From NCBI RefSeq assembly GCF_002775205.1, contig NC_036448.1, positions 4,924,572 through 4,988,571 of the forward strand: DNA of 64,000 bases, in the 5' to 3' direction. The stretch comes from Xiphophorus maculatus (Eukaryota > Chordata > Actinopteri > Cyprinodontiformes > Poeciliidae). Both the position numbers and the translations under genes were made by a program. The notes beneath the pieces were generated by a model, which was not told the DNA's origin, did not search any database, and saw only the letters and a program-made list of their open reading frames with translations. This document shows positions 39,186-64,000 of the stretch, one piece after another; positions within the stretch are counted from its first letter, which is position 1; each line of letters opens with the position of its first letter.

Positions 39186-39885
39186 CTTGACTGTAGTTGA
39201 AATGGTTTCTAAAGTCACTGTTCGAAATCGTCTCTCTATCAAAGTGTTGTACCTCCAACGGCGTTGAAAAGCAAACTGAGAATTCTTGGATTCCAAATGA
39301 TAATAATAATGGCTTGAACCTTTATGACATCATCGATGAGAACACCGATGACATGATGATGTCAGGTTCTTGTTTGTTTTAGTTGCTATGGAAACACAAG
39401 GAGTTATGTATGAGATAAGACTACTGTCAATTAAAAATGCATGCGTAGACATCTAAATTTGTGAATTTAAGTCAGTAAATGTGCATAAATGTAAGTTTTG
39501 TATTTGTCCTGTTTTTCAACTCATACGTACGTGTAACTTTACCTATGAGAATACTCGTAAACAAATAAATTAATACAAGTGTTTTTGATTGGTTTTATAG
39601 AGAGTAAGTATTTTTCCAGAAGTTAGACACACATCAGTCACATTTAGAAACTGGCTCTAAACCATCTGCTTGATCTATTTTGAACTGGGAGTGAGGAGGA
39701 TCCTCTTCAACTTATCATGTCTTGCCTTAATTACTTGCTCTGTTCATAAGGAAAACATTGGCTGGCTGACTTCTCTGGTTTTCACTGCTTAGCTGTGTCA
39801 TTTATATATTTCCTCTGTCCTGTTGTACAAATACTTTTTTTAAAACATTTTATCTCCAAAAATATAGAAATGTTATGGATGAAAT

Positions 39886-40740
39886 GAGCAACTCACCAAT
39901 CGGTAAGATGGGTACCAGTCTCCACATCATCTTAGATGGTTTCTGAATTTGTTCTTCATAAATGAATCACAGAGAACTGAATAAGATATGAGGAAAAAAG
40001 TTATTTGCACAAATTCCTTCTCCACTGTGAAACTAATAACAGTTGAATCATCTAGTCATGTTGAATTCATGATGTGCATCACGCAAATCTCCTTTGCATT
40101 AGAAATCTCCTCTGAGGACAATAGTCTTGTTCAATGTGCCACTTTTTAAAATTTGAGCCCCTGCCCCTCCATAGGTCTCTGCACGGCCCTGCACCATCCC
40201 ACCCCGGGACGTGGTAATAAAAGGTTGGAGACCACTGATCTACATGACCTGATAAGAACCTGATCTATATAATTTACACTTAAGATCTTTAAAGCAGAGG
40301 TCAATATTGATTTTATTCGACTTGCCATATAAGATAAAGACATTTTGAATGTTCTTTTACCTTTGATAATTTTATGGCTTATTGCTTTTTCAGGTTCAGT
40401 TTTTTCAATAATGAACATTCATAAAATGATCATCTCACCTCCTCCCAGGATGCTGCCCTGGGCTGGGATATTAATCTATACCAGAACTCCTCATCGGTTC
40501 CTATTGCATTTGTTCTCACAAGGCATTTCCTCCCCCCACAATTTTGCCCTTAAACTCCAATCGTTTAATACTCTTTTTTTGTATTTCAAGAAATTCTCAT
40601 AAGACGATGAACACCGCCGTTTTAGATTAAATGAAACATATGGAAGAGTTTCTTTTCAATCAAGCGGTGGATGAACAACATGAACACAACATACTGTTTC
40701 AGAACAAAGTTGTCTGTACCTTTAAGAATTCTCCCGCGTT
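39886..40740. other. Intergenic region between copy B and nasp
   Basis: Mostly AT-rich without a confident gene. On the minus strand, right beside the duplication edge, ATGATGTGGAGACTGGTACC continues to CCGATTG before a GTGAGT donor (about 39,899-39,935), so it resembles a short first coding exon. No downstream acceptor in correct phase was convincing. A degenerate hAT-like end lies near 40,190-40,237. Confidence 0.35.
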
Positions 40741-40751
40741 TGTCTACGACT

Positions 40752-40777
40752 CCGGAAGGAGCGAGCCCGTTTCGCGC
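40752..40777 (+). promoter_or_regulatory. ETS and E2F-like sites in the nasp promoter
   Basis: CCGGAAG (40752-40758, ETS core) and TTTCGCGC (40770-40777, E2F consensus) lie just upstream of the likely non-coding first exon, which ends at the GTAAGT donor at 40921. NASP transcription is known to be cell-cycle linked in vertebrates, and E2F control is inferred here. There is no TATA box at the expected distance. Confidence 0.45.
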
Positions 40778-41026
40778 TAAATTGAAACAACAGAGCAGTT
40801 CAGCAGTCCACGCGAGGAGCGACTCACACGTCACATCTGAACCCCTCGCTGCCAGTGGTAGTCTTCAACAAGGTCTGCTGTTTCTTAGCACTCTTCAAAA
40901 TTGTATTTAAGTTTACCAGCGTAAGTATACAACTTATTATTTTATTGCAAGAAAAATAAAAAATAAAAAAATATATATATATTTAAGTGACCACTTGCTT
41001 TGGTTTCTCTGTTCAGTGAAGCCAAA

Positions 41027-44000
41027 ATGGAGGAGGCCAACAAGCTCGTCGGGACCGGCAAGAAGTTCCTGGTGACGGGGAAGGTGGTGGAGGCAGTGAG
41101 CGCCCTGCAGGAGGCCTGCGGGATGCTGTGAGTAAACCGGCGGCAGACAAAAAGACTCTCACTCAGTATCTTATATATATATATCTTTTGGTTGCAAATA
41201 GTTTCATTTTGTATTGTTGACTTTTGTATCTCGAGAAATTGTCTATTTATTTATGCATTTCTAACAGGCTATATTTTTGGTTGTCTAAAATTCTGGCGTT
41301 AAGCATCCTCTCCTTTGTGCGGGTTTCCTTCGGGTTTCCTGCGTTATCGTAATAATAGAAAGGAGTGAATGCGGCCCAAACCGCGTTGTTCGCAGTTAGC
41401 TTTCACGGCTGTTTCAATGGTTGCGTTTAATTACATGTTACAGTGAAAATGGTCACTTTTAAATGTTCTCAAAGAAAATGTTTGGTCCCCATTTTTCAAT
41501 AGCCACCTTTTCCTCGCTGTCTCTTAGAAACGTAGCGTTAAGGTTAAAAGGTGAGGCACAACCTCGAGGTCTGACCTCAGCAAAATAAATAAATAAATAA
41601 AAATCGTCGACTTTAAATTTATTCAGAACTTTTCAGTTTACCATCAAAACTGAGTTTTAAAGGGACAAACAATTGAGTTTTGAAATGCCTGGTCCAAAAG
41701 CGTGTAGAAACCCTGATGGAGTGAAGTTTTTTTTTTGTTGTTGTTTTTTTTTCCCAAGTCCATCCATTAACTGCATCTTCAGTCTCAATGTTGTGTGTCA
41801 AACAAATTGGTCCAATTTTGTCACCAGGAAAATACAATCATTCAAATGATAACCCAACTGGGAACTGGAGCTGAATATGTAAGCTTGCAATAGCCAAACA
41901 TTTTATTTCTTTCCTGTGTTTGACAATAGCTAACCTATGGCAGAATAGAGGACCGACTCACTGCCTGTACAAAATATAAAACAACAAACACCCTCGGGGT
42001 CCTTCCAACTGCAATAAAATATATTGCTGTATATTTCAATGCAGTTACATGTCCGTTCTGTGTATTATCTCCATTAACAACAGGTCTGCTCACTTTTCAC
42101 GTATGGCCTTCGTACAAAAGAACATATGTATTTTAAAAAATGTTCAGATTTTTTGTTTTCTACTTAATTTTATTTTATTTTTTAAAATAAAAGTAATTTA
42201 ATTTTATTTAGTAAAAGGGGCATTTTTTTTCCTCCTCCAAACATTTTGCAGAAGTACAATTCGAAACAGAATATTTTGGCTGATGTGTAACTTGATGATG
42301 ATATTGACGAGAGAAAAAAAATAATTTCAGAGCTAAGAAGTACGGAGACACGGCGGATGAGTGCGGGGAGGCGTTCTACTGGTGTGGGAAAGCACTGCTG
42401 GATTTGGCACGGTGGGTTTAAAAAACGTTAAACTAGCTTTAACCGCCGCTTGACGGCGCTTTGAGTCTGCAGATGTGAACGACAGGATGTGATTACAGGA
42501 TGGAGAACTCCGTCCTGGGGAACGCTCTGGAAGGAGTCCCGGAGGAGGAGGAGGAAAAGCCCAAAGACTCCAACGTTGAGAGCGTAGAAAATGTTGATGG
42601 TGAGGGGGCGGGGCTAACTACTTCAAATCCCACTGGGAGCTGGCGCCGACGCTTAACGCTCATCCATCGCATTGTTAGAAAAGTCCAGAGACGAGCTGAG
42701 GGTTCAGGTGTACGATGCCATGGCGGAGAAGAAAACAGACTCCGAGAAGCAGAGCGAGGCGACGGAGGAGAGCAAGACTGAAGGCTCAGAGGCTACACCG
42801 GAGAAGAAGGAGGAGGAAGAGGACGGCGAGGATGAATCACCTGCTGAGGAGAAGGAGGGAGAATCTGAAGCTGCTGCTGAACAGGAAGAATCTACAGATA
42901 AACCAGAGGAAGCTGGAGGTAAACATCTGATTTATCCAGACTGTAGAGATGTTTCTGTCACAACTGGGCACAAAACTTGGCTGATGTCAATATTGGCAGA
43001 AAAGGGATGCAGTTTTACCGAAAGACCGTCTTAGAATTCTGGGGGGAAAAAGTTTTTTTTTTTTTGTTTTTCTTTTTTTGAGTTTTCAGAAAATTTCTAC
43101 TTATTTCTCCTAATTTGTCCGAATTCTTGCAATATTATGACTTTATTCTCGTAATTAAAACTGGAAAAAAAATCTTAGCCGAACCCTGATATTCCATTGC
43201 AGAGTTGTCCTGAATTCAAACTCTGTAAAAATAGCTGTAAAACACACTAGTCAAACAAGATGGCCGCCTTTGGTGTGGCGACATCACTCTGACCTACGGA
43301 AGCCCGAGGAGTTGATAGTTGGGAGGGGAAAAAACAAAATTGTGATTTATTTTTTCCTTCCAAAAATTATAAATCTTCAAAAACCAGGAATTCAATTAAT
43401 TGATCAAATTAATTGCTTGTATTTTAATTTCTGCAGCAAAGCATCAGTAGCTGCATTTCCACTAAGAGTTTGCTCAGAACTTTGCCAACATTCTGCAAAT
43501 GTTGGAAAAAAAAGTAAAAAAAGCAATTTCACAATTGCAGTTTCCCATTAAATAAGAAACACGATTAAAATCCCACATGAATACATTTGGGGTGGCAAGT
43601 CGTTAAACAGGCCGGGTCACTTCCTGTCGTCTTCTTCATTTCCACCAGTAGTAACATCCAGTTATCGATCATGCAACTCGCACAAAAAAAAGTGTTTCAA
43701 TAAAGCAAATTTATTTCCACAATTCCAATTTGCGCAATTTTGCGCTTAATGGAAACGAGTGGTTTCAGCTGGGTGCCATGGTAACCACACCTCCCCTCTG
43801 CAGGCGATGAAGACGAGGACGACGAAGAGACGGAGGCTGAAGTGGAGGAGCTCGGTGAAGGGGAGCCCACTGCTGACAAGGTACTGACCGCACACTGGCC
43901 TTCAGACGGAAAGCATGACGTGGGCTCACGTCATGCTTTCTTCCTCCATGCTGACCTTCCTCCAGGACAGTGAGGATGAGGAGGTGGGGAACCTGCAGCT

Positions 44001-47000
44001 GGCCTGGGAGATGCTGGAAGTGGCTAAAGTCATCTACAGAAGGTAGAGCTGCAGCGACGCCTGCGGGATCCAGACGCCTGCTGGGATCTGACCTCATGTC
44101 TCCGTTTGACTCAGGAAGGAGGGGAAGGACGACCAGCTGATGGCGGCGCAGACCCACCTGAAGCTGGGAGAGGTTTCTGCCGAGTCGGGTAAAAAGACTC
44201 ACTTTTTCAACACGCTGTTAGATTTTCAGGGTATTGTTTGCTGGGAGGGCATATTGTCACTTTCCTAAAATAATGGCCTGGGCCAATTGTTTTGCCAATT
44301 TTTATTTGTATTTTTTTTTCAGTCTTAGGTCATTGCTTTAGGAAGGTGACAATATGTAACTAAGAGGAAAATGATGTATGTAAGGGGTGCCCAAAGTGTG
44401 GCACCGGGGTCATTTATGGCCCTTAGACTGATTTTGTGCAGCTGCCGACTGCAGTTCCATGAAGATGTAAATCCAGCCCGTCCATTTTTTTTTTTTTTTA
44501 CCATTTTTTTCTCCGAAGAGTTTTTGCGGCGCTAGTGGCTTGTATTTTTTGTACAGTAGGCAGACAGGACGGAGGGTGAGGAGAGGGGGGAAGACATGCG
44601 GCAAAGGTCGTCGGGACCGGGAGTCGAACCTGCGACGTCCGCGTCGAGGACTAAGGCCTCCAAACGTGGGGCGCGCTAACCCCCTGCGCCACCACAGCAC
44701 GCCCCAATCCATTTTTATTTTTCCCTTAAATCAAACCGTAATCATAAAATCAATTCCCGGGCCACATGTTGGACCCCCCTGATTTAAGACGTTTGTTCTG
44801 GAATATTGTTGCTCATATTGAATCTGCGTGTCAGGAAATTACAACCAGGCACTCGAGGACTTCCAGGAGTGTCTGAAGGTCCAGCTGAAGCACCTGGACC
44901 CGGACAGCCGCCTGCTGGCAGAGACCCACTACCAGCTGGGGGTCACCCACAGCCTGAACCTCCAGTACGTCCCGGCCATCCAGGCCCTGAATAACTCCAT
45001 CTCGGTCATCAAGAACAGGCTGGGTGAGGCGCCTGGCACCTCAGCAGATCACCACGCAGAGAGCCGACCTTTTAGTCTGACGTTGTTGACCTTTCAGAAA
45101 AACTGCAGGAGATGATGGACAAAGCCGAGAGTCCAGAAGCTCTGGAAGAGGAGAGGAAGGAGATGGAGGAGCTGAAGGCTCTGCTCCCAGAGATCCAGGA
45201 GAAGGTGGAAGACGCCACTGAGGGGATGAAGAGCAGCGCTGAGGCGGCTCAGGTGAGCTGGGAATGGACAAACTGCTTAATCTGGGTTTTTCTTTTTACT
45301 ACAGGGGATCTGCATCCTTAGTCTTACATTTGTGTATCTAAAATCACATTACGTTCACTAAAAAGAAAAAGAGTTGGCCTTAATTACCTTAATCACAGGC
45401 ATTACATTTTGTTGTGCCAGAATTATTTAGTCTTATATTCTGTGAGTCTTGCTCTTTTTTTCTTAAGGATTTCACTGTTATGCAGAACTTTGATTCTCAT
45501 GCAGACGACTTTATTGCGTTCTGTGATTAGAGGCAGTTGTGGCTACCGCTAACACGCTACTAATACACAATTGAAGGCTAGCTAGCATGAAGCTAGCCAG
45601 CTTTTGTACATCTGTCATGGGTAAGTTCACATTTCTAACCAGTTGGCTGGATGATGTTTCTTTGCCATTGGCTCACTTCTCAGGCCAATCCATGCAAGTT
45701 ATTTGCGATTTTTCTTTTTATACATTTCTGTAGTTATACATATTTTCCAATTCTGTTCCTAGCCTTACAAAGTCTTTGAGTTGGTGAAATCCTGCAGAAG
45801 TTCTTTCAAAGAAAGAAATAACCTACCAAGATGTTGCTTATATTCTGAATACTTGGATTATTTGGACCAGTCCATAGATGTACAATTCTCATGTTTGCAT
45901 TCTTAACGCTGACCGATGCTCCACAGCTCCTGTCCTGAGTTCTTTGTTTGCTTTGTTCCCACCTGTAGGATGGAGCCTCCAGTTCCTCTGCTTTGCCCGA
46001 TTCTACCGTCGGCCCTGCTGACTCTTCGTCCAGTCCAGCAGTAAGTCTGCTCCTGAAATAGCAGGGCTTACACGGATGAAACATTGACACTGGGAAGTGT
46101 TTACAGCTGAAAACGAGATATTTGAAGCTTCTGATTTCTTAAACCCTCACTTCCTGACATTGTGAAAAAGTAAAAAGTCTGATGTAGGCCAGGCATCCAA
46201 AACCCAAACAAAATACAGAGGAGGTTCCTGAAAAGACCAAAACTCTCCCCATCGGTCAAACATTGTGGAATGTCCCTTAGATGACCAGCAGGGGGGAGTG
46301 TTATGATCTAACTTTAACTTGAACTAGTTCTGGTTCCTTTCTCATTTGTCAGAAGCAAAGTTTTGGTTGTGTCTCTAACCGCCTGAACGTTGTTTTTCCT
46401 AATGGCTACTTGTCTCAATTTCCCAACCAGCTGCAAAGCACCAACAGCACCAGTGTACATCCCTCCACCGTCCCAGTGTCCGATATCTCCCACCTGGTCA
46501 GAAAGAAGGTGAGTACTCAGACATTTGACGGTGACCCTGGTGCAGGTTGAGGATCTCACCTCCCTTTAAAGTAATTTTTTAAAGGAATTCTATCCAAAAG
46601 TTCAGATGGGACTGGAACAGGAATAATCCAATTCAAACATGCAGTGGATGATGATGATGCATTCTGGTACTCAGTGAAGTTATAAAGTGCCTTTTATATG
46701 ATTTTTATTTTGTAAACCTCTTACTGCCTAAATTTGTGTGTTTTTGTTTTTTTTTAAACATTTTCTTGCTGTCAGGTGGATACTAAATTAAGCAGTTTTA
46801 TGTATATTTAGCACAATATGTGAAATGTAGAAATGGGCCAATTCTTGTATGTGTAGAATATGCACCAATTGGCATTAGGTGCCAGGTGCCGTTTTGGCTG
46901 CATTACAGTAGTTTTTGATCCACAAGCCATTTATCCCATTAGCTCTAGACTTGTTTGTTTTGGTTGTATTTACCCAGAATGCCCTGTGCTATGGTGCCCT

Positions 47001-47165
47001 ATTTTTTTCTGTGCTTCCTTTCAGAGGAAACCAGAAAGTCCAGTAAAGGAAGCTGAAGTGAAGAGGGTGAAGCAGGACGACGACCAGGAGCCCCCCGCCA
47101 ACGGGATCCACAAAGCTAACGGAGATTCCGCCAAACGCACCGAAAACATGGAGGTGGCAAAGTGA
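41027..47165 (+). CDS. nasp: Nuclear autoantigenic sperm protein, histone H3 chaperone
   Basis: Twelve coding exons: 41027-41127, 42331-42411, 42499-42599, 42679-42918, 43804-43880, 43966-44042, 44115-44188, 44835-45023, 45098-45252, 45969-46040, 46431-46508 and 47025-47165. They give 461 aa. NASP is a nuclear chaperone that protects and delivers H3-H4 and linker histones through SHNi-type TPRs. TPR1 ([20 protein letters not shown]) and the start of TPR2 ([20 protein letters not shown]) are followed by an acidic Glu/Asp-rich insert (exons 4-6) interrupting TPR2. Then come [35 protein letters not shown] and [16 protein letters not shown], a coiled coil (exon 10), and a basic nuclear signal SHLVRKKRKPESP. 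The insert is far shorter than in the long human testis form, as in somatic forms. A non-coding first exon ends near 40,920. The poly(A) signal is at 47438-47443. Confidence 0.95.
43030..43800. repeat. Dispersed repeats in nasp intron 5
   Basis: Segment 43,060-43,330, including AACAAGATGGCCGCC and CACTCTGACC, recurs in degenerate form at 63,600-63,960 (AACAAGATGGTCGCC, ATACTCTGACC). A second segment (43,440-43,770) shares GCATTTCCACTAAG and TTAATGGAAACG phrases with 22,020-22,110. Both look like old MITEs. Confidence 0.5.
43909..43940. repeat. Perfect 14-bp hairpin in an 85-bp nasp intron
   Basis: GAAAGCATGACGTG, a GGCT loop, then CACGTCATGCTTTC: all 14 pairs match. The hairpin fills over a third of intron 6 (43881-43965) and places a TGACGTG/CACGTCA motif in each arm. 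Confidence 0.8.
44488..44705 (-). mobile_element. tRNA-derived SINE in nasp intron 8
   Basis: On the minus strand: TGGTGGCGCAGGGGGTTAGC (box A region), GGAGGCCTTAGTCCTCGACG, GGTTCGACTCCC (box B), then CGCATGTCTTCCCCCCTCTC and an A-rich tail. Same family as the 57.0 kb copy, opposite orientation. Similar TCCATTTTT text on both sides suggests a target duplication. Confidence 0.8.
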
Positions 47166-49702
47166 CGCGTCTTTAGGCTTCCTTCCACTTTTCTTTGATG
47201 CTCACTGTCCAAGAATATGAAATACACTCTGCTCAGGGGACGCATCTCTGAAGTTCAGAACTGCAATGTTCAGGTTTGGCTGCAGAAAGACCACGACCAC
47301 AGAACCTGGAGCCTCCTCACTTGTGTTTTAAGTCGGTGAAGCCAGACCGGTTCACATTCTCCTGGACAGCTCTCACACCGGGTTGCTGCTGTTGTAAATA
47401 TGTTGTTTTTCTAAACCTTTTTGTAACCTGTAAAGTTAATAAAGATTGTCAGCTGAACTTTCTTGCTAATGGTCTGATTTGACTCGGGTGTGTTGAAACG
47501 GAGTCGTCTGCTTCAACAGACATGACACCTAAAGAGAAAAGGGTCCAGAGAACTTTAATTCATGCTGGTTCTTTTACAAATCCTAATTATAGCATTTTAT
47601 GCTGTAATTGGCAATAAAATGCTAATTGTAGCTATAATTAGTTATTGCCATTTATAGATTTATATTGCTATAATAAAATGCTAGCTATTAAACATGTAAT
47701 ACAATGGTTTTTTTGTGTATGTAGATGTTCTTTAGGTTATCTCTCACACCTGACGCTGAGTTACAGTCGCTTTTTGGTTCCCTACTTTCCGAAAATGGGC
47801 CCAGGTAGTTCCGAATAATGGAGTTTGAGTGAAAGACAAATTCGGGTTCAAAACCAGGCGTCGCCAAGTCATGTTTTTGCCCCGCTCCTGGTTCAAATCG
47901 TTAATTATACACCTCGCCTTGGCTCGGATTGTCTCCAGTGGATTTTTGACCACTGACCAATCAGCGAACAGAAAACGTAGTAAACAATGGCGTTGATTTT
48001 CTGCGCCATTTTAGAATTGTAGTTTGAGCAATGGCGGCAGATTAAATGAACCAAGCCAATCAACAGCAGCGCCTAAGAAACGACTGAAGCATTTACAGAA
48101 CTGGAGCCACAATAAGATTCAACTAAACACTTGCCCTTTATTAAGTTGGTGGATTTTATTAGAAGCTTCATAGTAAAGGGGCTGAACACGCACTTACACC
48201 AGACCTGATTTTTGGCGTAACACGAAACTCATCCCCTAACATTTTATAATTACTGCACTACTTGGTGTTGGGTTTGCTAAAGCAGTGAAATACATTGAAC
48301 CCTAATGTATGCGAATTAACATTTTTTGTTTTACTGACACAACCTGACTAATTAAAGAGGCCAAGAATACCAGGACTAGAGTTGAGATTTATGGCCTGAG
48401 CTGAACCCATCAGGCAAAAAAAAAATTTGCTAGATGTTTGGGCTCAGGCTTCTGGGGAACGTTTAACAACCCTACAACACGTCCAGTCCAGAAAAGCCAA
48501 AAGAGAAAGTGCGATGAAAAGTTAACAGCACTGCCCTGCTCTTATCACACATCCCAGAAGATGCGCACTTGACTCACTGCGGTGGCAACAAAATGGAGCT
48601 AGAAGACGTAAAACAAAAGCTCAAAACGGGAGAAGTTCCCCCGCTTACACAAATTATGGTCTATAAATAAAAGCAAAATAGTCTTAATTAAAATATCAGG
48701 TTTACTTTGGACATGTTAATTGGTTGGGATGGATCAATGCTGGATTTATAAGGCCTGATCTAAACACCAGCTAAGATCACCTACAATTATAACCATAATC
48801 TGAGATAAAAGCAGCTCAATTACCTACAACAGTCAATCTGGAGCCTTTCAGACCGGACGGGACGCGTCTCTGAAAACACAAAGTTAGCTGGAAAAACCGT
48901 AAACGCAACTCCAGCAACAAATCCTAATCTATTTTAAATATGACAGTCAACATTAAAATGACAGAAAGAAAAAAAAAAGCACAGACTTGTTTTTGTACAT
49001 TTCAGTACCCTTCCTAAAGTTTCCAACCTATAGAAAACATTAGCTCTAGTGTCTTCTTGGAGCAACTTTATTTTGTAGAAAGGCATTAAAGAAAGCAAAA
49101 ACATTTCATTCTTCAAAGTTGAGCTAAAAACAACCCTGTAGTCTCAAACAAAAAAAAAAAGGCAGCATTTCATTTTTTTTTTTTTCCTTTTACAACTGGC
49201 CTAGACAAAGTAAAGAGTTTTGGAGATGAAACACCACAGTAGTCAAGATTCATAGTGAAACATATCAGCTTGTCAGGAACCAATTTTTATTAATATCATT
49301 ATTAATGTGTCATCAGCATCATCAATGAAATGAGTTAGTCTGTTTAAAGCAGAATCAAGTGTGCATTCATTGCCCTTCTTTTCTTGATGAACACTTCAGT
49401 TCAACAAAGCGAGGAAGAAAAAGGAAGAGGGTGAGGAGAGGGAGGAGGAGGAGGGTCAGAGGTCAAAAGGACTGCAGTGAAGGAGGAAACGCAGGGAAAA
49501 CGACGTCTGGCAGAGCAGGAATCTCCCCCTTCACTGGGATATGATTGGTTTTTCCCTTGTGCAAGAATGACGAAAAAAAAAAAAGAAAAAAAATTCAAAA
49601 TGGTGCTCTAAAAAGAAAAGATGAGACAGGAAGAGGGGGTTGCTTGCTGGGATGTGGTGTTGGCTGTTTTTTTTGTTGGATGTTTTGTTCCGTAAAGCCG
49701 TG
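47166..49702. other. nasp and gpbp1l1 convergent 3' region
   Basis: Begins with the nasp 3' UTR (AATAAA at 47438) and should end with the gpbp1l1 3' UTR. No further gene was found, although a ccdc17 gene lies between the human orthologues. 47,700-48,100 includes text reading GAAAATGGGC...GACCAATCAGCG that may be an old repeat. 49,410-49,460 is GA-rich. Confidence 0.4.
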
Positions 49703-63064
<13,362 letters not shown>

Positions 63065-64000
63065 TTAGGTCCAGTGTTTCCGGTCAGTGGATGGAGGCAT
63101 CAAACCTCATGGCCAGGATCTACAGAAACAATCAATTTCTGGGGATTAAATTCAGGAAGAGATAAGATTCATGTTTTACTCAAAACGCCTCCGATGGTAA
63201 TTTTGTGTTGGATCAATAAATGATCTGCAGAAAAAGGGAAGCCAAGAAGTATTTTTAGTAGGAAACAAAGCGGGATGTGCTGCAGCTGCGCCCGTGAAGT
63301 TCATAATCATCTGACAGCTTGGTTGTAAACACACGGTTTAATTTAGCTCCGTGATTCTTTTACCAAAAAATACTTATGCAATACATTTTCTTATGTGGTA
63401 AATATGTCATTTTCATTGGAAACGGAAGAGTAGGAAAACATAAAAGTTTCCGAATCACTTCTGATTAGTTTTTTTTCATACCAGATACAATTTCTTTTCT
63501 AAACAAGAAACTACAAATGACAGAAAACACTTATTTATTTCAATAATCCTGTGTGAGTTGTATTAGGGCTAGGCTATGAGAACTTTTCTTTAATTACGAC
63601 AATATAGTCATAATATTTCGCAGAACAAAAACACAATTTTACCAGAACGCCTTAAAATTACAAGAAAAGAAAAGTTGTTTTAATGACAAAAAAGGCTGAA
63701 TAATTAACTTTCTTTGTCTTATAAAAATATGACTTCATTCTAGTAGTATTGTGACTGTAATCTTGCAATCAAATAAGAAAACAAAGATCTCAACCCGCCC
63801 CTTATATTCCGTCATAGAGTTGACCTGAATGAACAATAGCTGTAAAAGACACTAGTGAAACAAGATGGTCGCCTGGGGCCTACCAACAATACTCTGACCT
63901 TTGGGAACATGAGAAAAAAAAATTCCACATCTTCCAAAAATTAAATCTTCAAAAACGATTAATCGGTTTGCTGCCCCGTTTCTACAGAGCATAGTCACGC
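63065..64000. other. Region upstream of the gpbp1l1 start codon
   Basis: No coding exon is seen. It should hold the gpbp1l1 5' UTR intron or promoter. 63,600-63,960 is a degenerate copy of the nasp intron 5 repeat. Confidence 0.4.

Larger units (their letters stand above)
36938..39885. repeat. Direct duplication, copy B (2.95 kb)
   Basis: Homologous to copy A from TTTCTAGCTC to TATGGATGAAAT, with near-identical flanks, including about 540 bp upstream of the minus-strand ORF and about 250 bp downstream of it. It carries the expanded repeat arrays. Confidence 0.9.

Noticed and set aside
37188-39296. Start of the repeat ORF at 39296
   Set aside because: The codon there is TTG, not ATG. The first in-frame ATG is at 39185, so the start was moved.
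44590-44705. A functional tRNA gene on the minus strand
   Set aside because: Same SINE family as at 57.0 kb; no complete cloverleaf.
49401-49598. GA-rich ORFs near 49.4 kb
   Set aside because: Low-complexity purine tract in the gpbp1l1 3' UTR region; no domain.

Overview
This window looks like nuclear DNA from a ray-finned fish, most likely a percomorph teleost. Multi-exon vertebrate genes have GT-AG introns of about 70 bp to several kb, and the intergenic DNA is AT-rich and full of typical fish transposons: Tc1 elements, foldback and hAT MITEs, tRNA-derived SINEs, a BEL/Pao retrotransposon and an ISL2EU-like element. Seven conserved genes can be read. Six are complete at the coding level, because their spliced exon lengths add up to an open frame that is a multiple of three. 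The order is czib (-, first two coding exons only), uck2 (-, 262 aa), aldh9a1 (+, 518 aa), hormad1-like (-, 301 aa), prdx1 (-, 198 aa), nasp (+, 461 aa) and gpbp1l1 (-, 495 aa).

Left edge (1-6.4 kb): a USP-like fragment, a GC-rich repeat module, and a 3'-truncated BEL/Pao retrotransposon (Gag-protease-RT, minus strand) with one LTR and a small hAT MITE beside it. All of this lies downstream of the first two czib exons, so the rest of czib is probably beyond the left edge. 6.4-28.6 kb is gene-dense: uck2 and aldh9a1 are head to head, aldh9a1 and hormad1 are tail to tail with candidate poly(A) signals about 70 bp apart, and hormad1 and prdx1 are in tandem. prdx1 has a TATA box and an antioxidant-response-like element.

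28.6-40.7 kb is an accessory block. It holds MITEs, a decayed coding segment with one in-frame stop, a Tc1 transposase fossil, and a direct duplication (33.8-35.8 and 36.9-39.9 kb). The duplicated unit carries an unrecognised minus-strand repeat ORF: a hydrophobic N-terminal segment, acidic 29-residue repeats, a GC-rich middle, and a 21-bp minisatellite coding 7-residue repeats. The copies differ by about 24 minisatellite units (9 against 33) and 4 acidic units (3 against 7). Copy A has a 2-bp frameshift. The GC-rich and minisatellite portion also sits against the truncated BEL element at 0.6-1.4 kb, so this module is itself dispersed. This block is the least explained part of the window.

40.7-64 kb: nasp and gpbp1l1 converge. 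gpbp1l1 introns hold a hAT element with a perfect 8-bp target duplication and a MADF-like exon inside, a degenerate Tc1, a SINE with a 15-bp target duplication, and an ISL2EU-like element.

Functionally the conserved genes are unrelated housekeeping and germline functions (pyrimidine salvage, carnitine pathway, meiotic axis, peroxide reduction, histone H3 chaperone, transcriptional regulator). Several of their human orthologues lie on 1p and others on 1q. Exon coordinates come from hand-read splice sites and may be off by a base or two.
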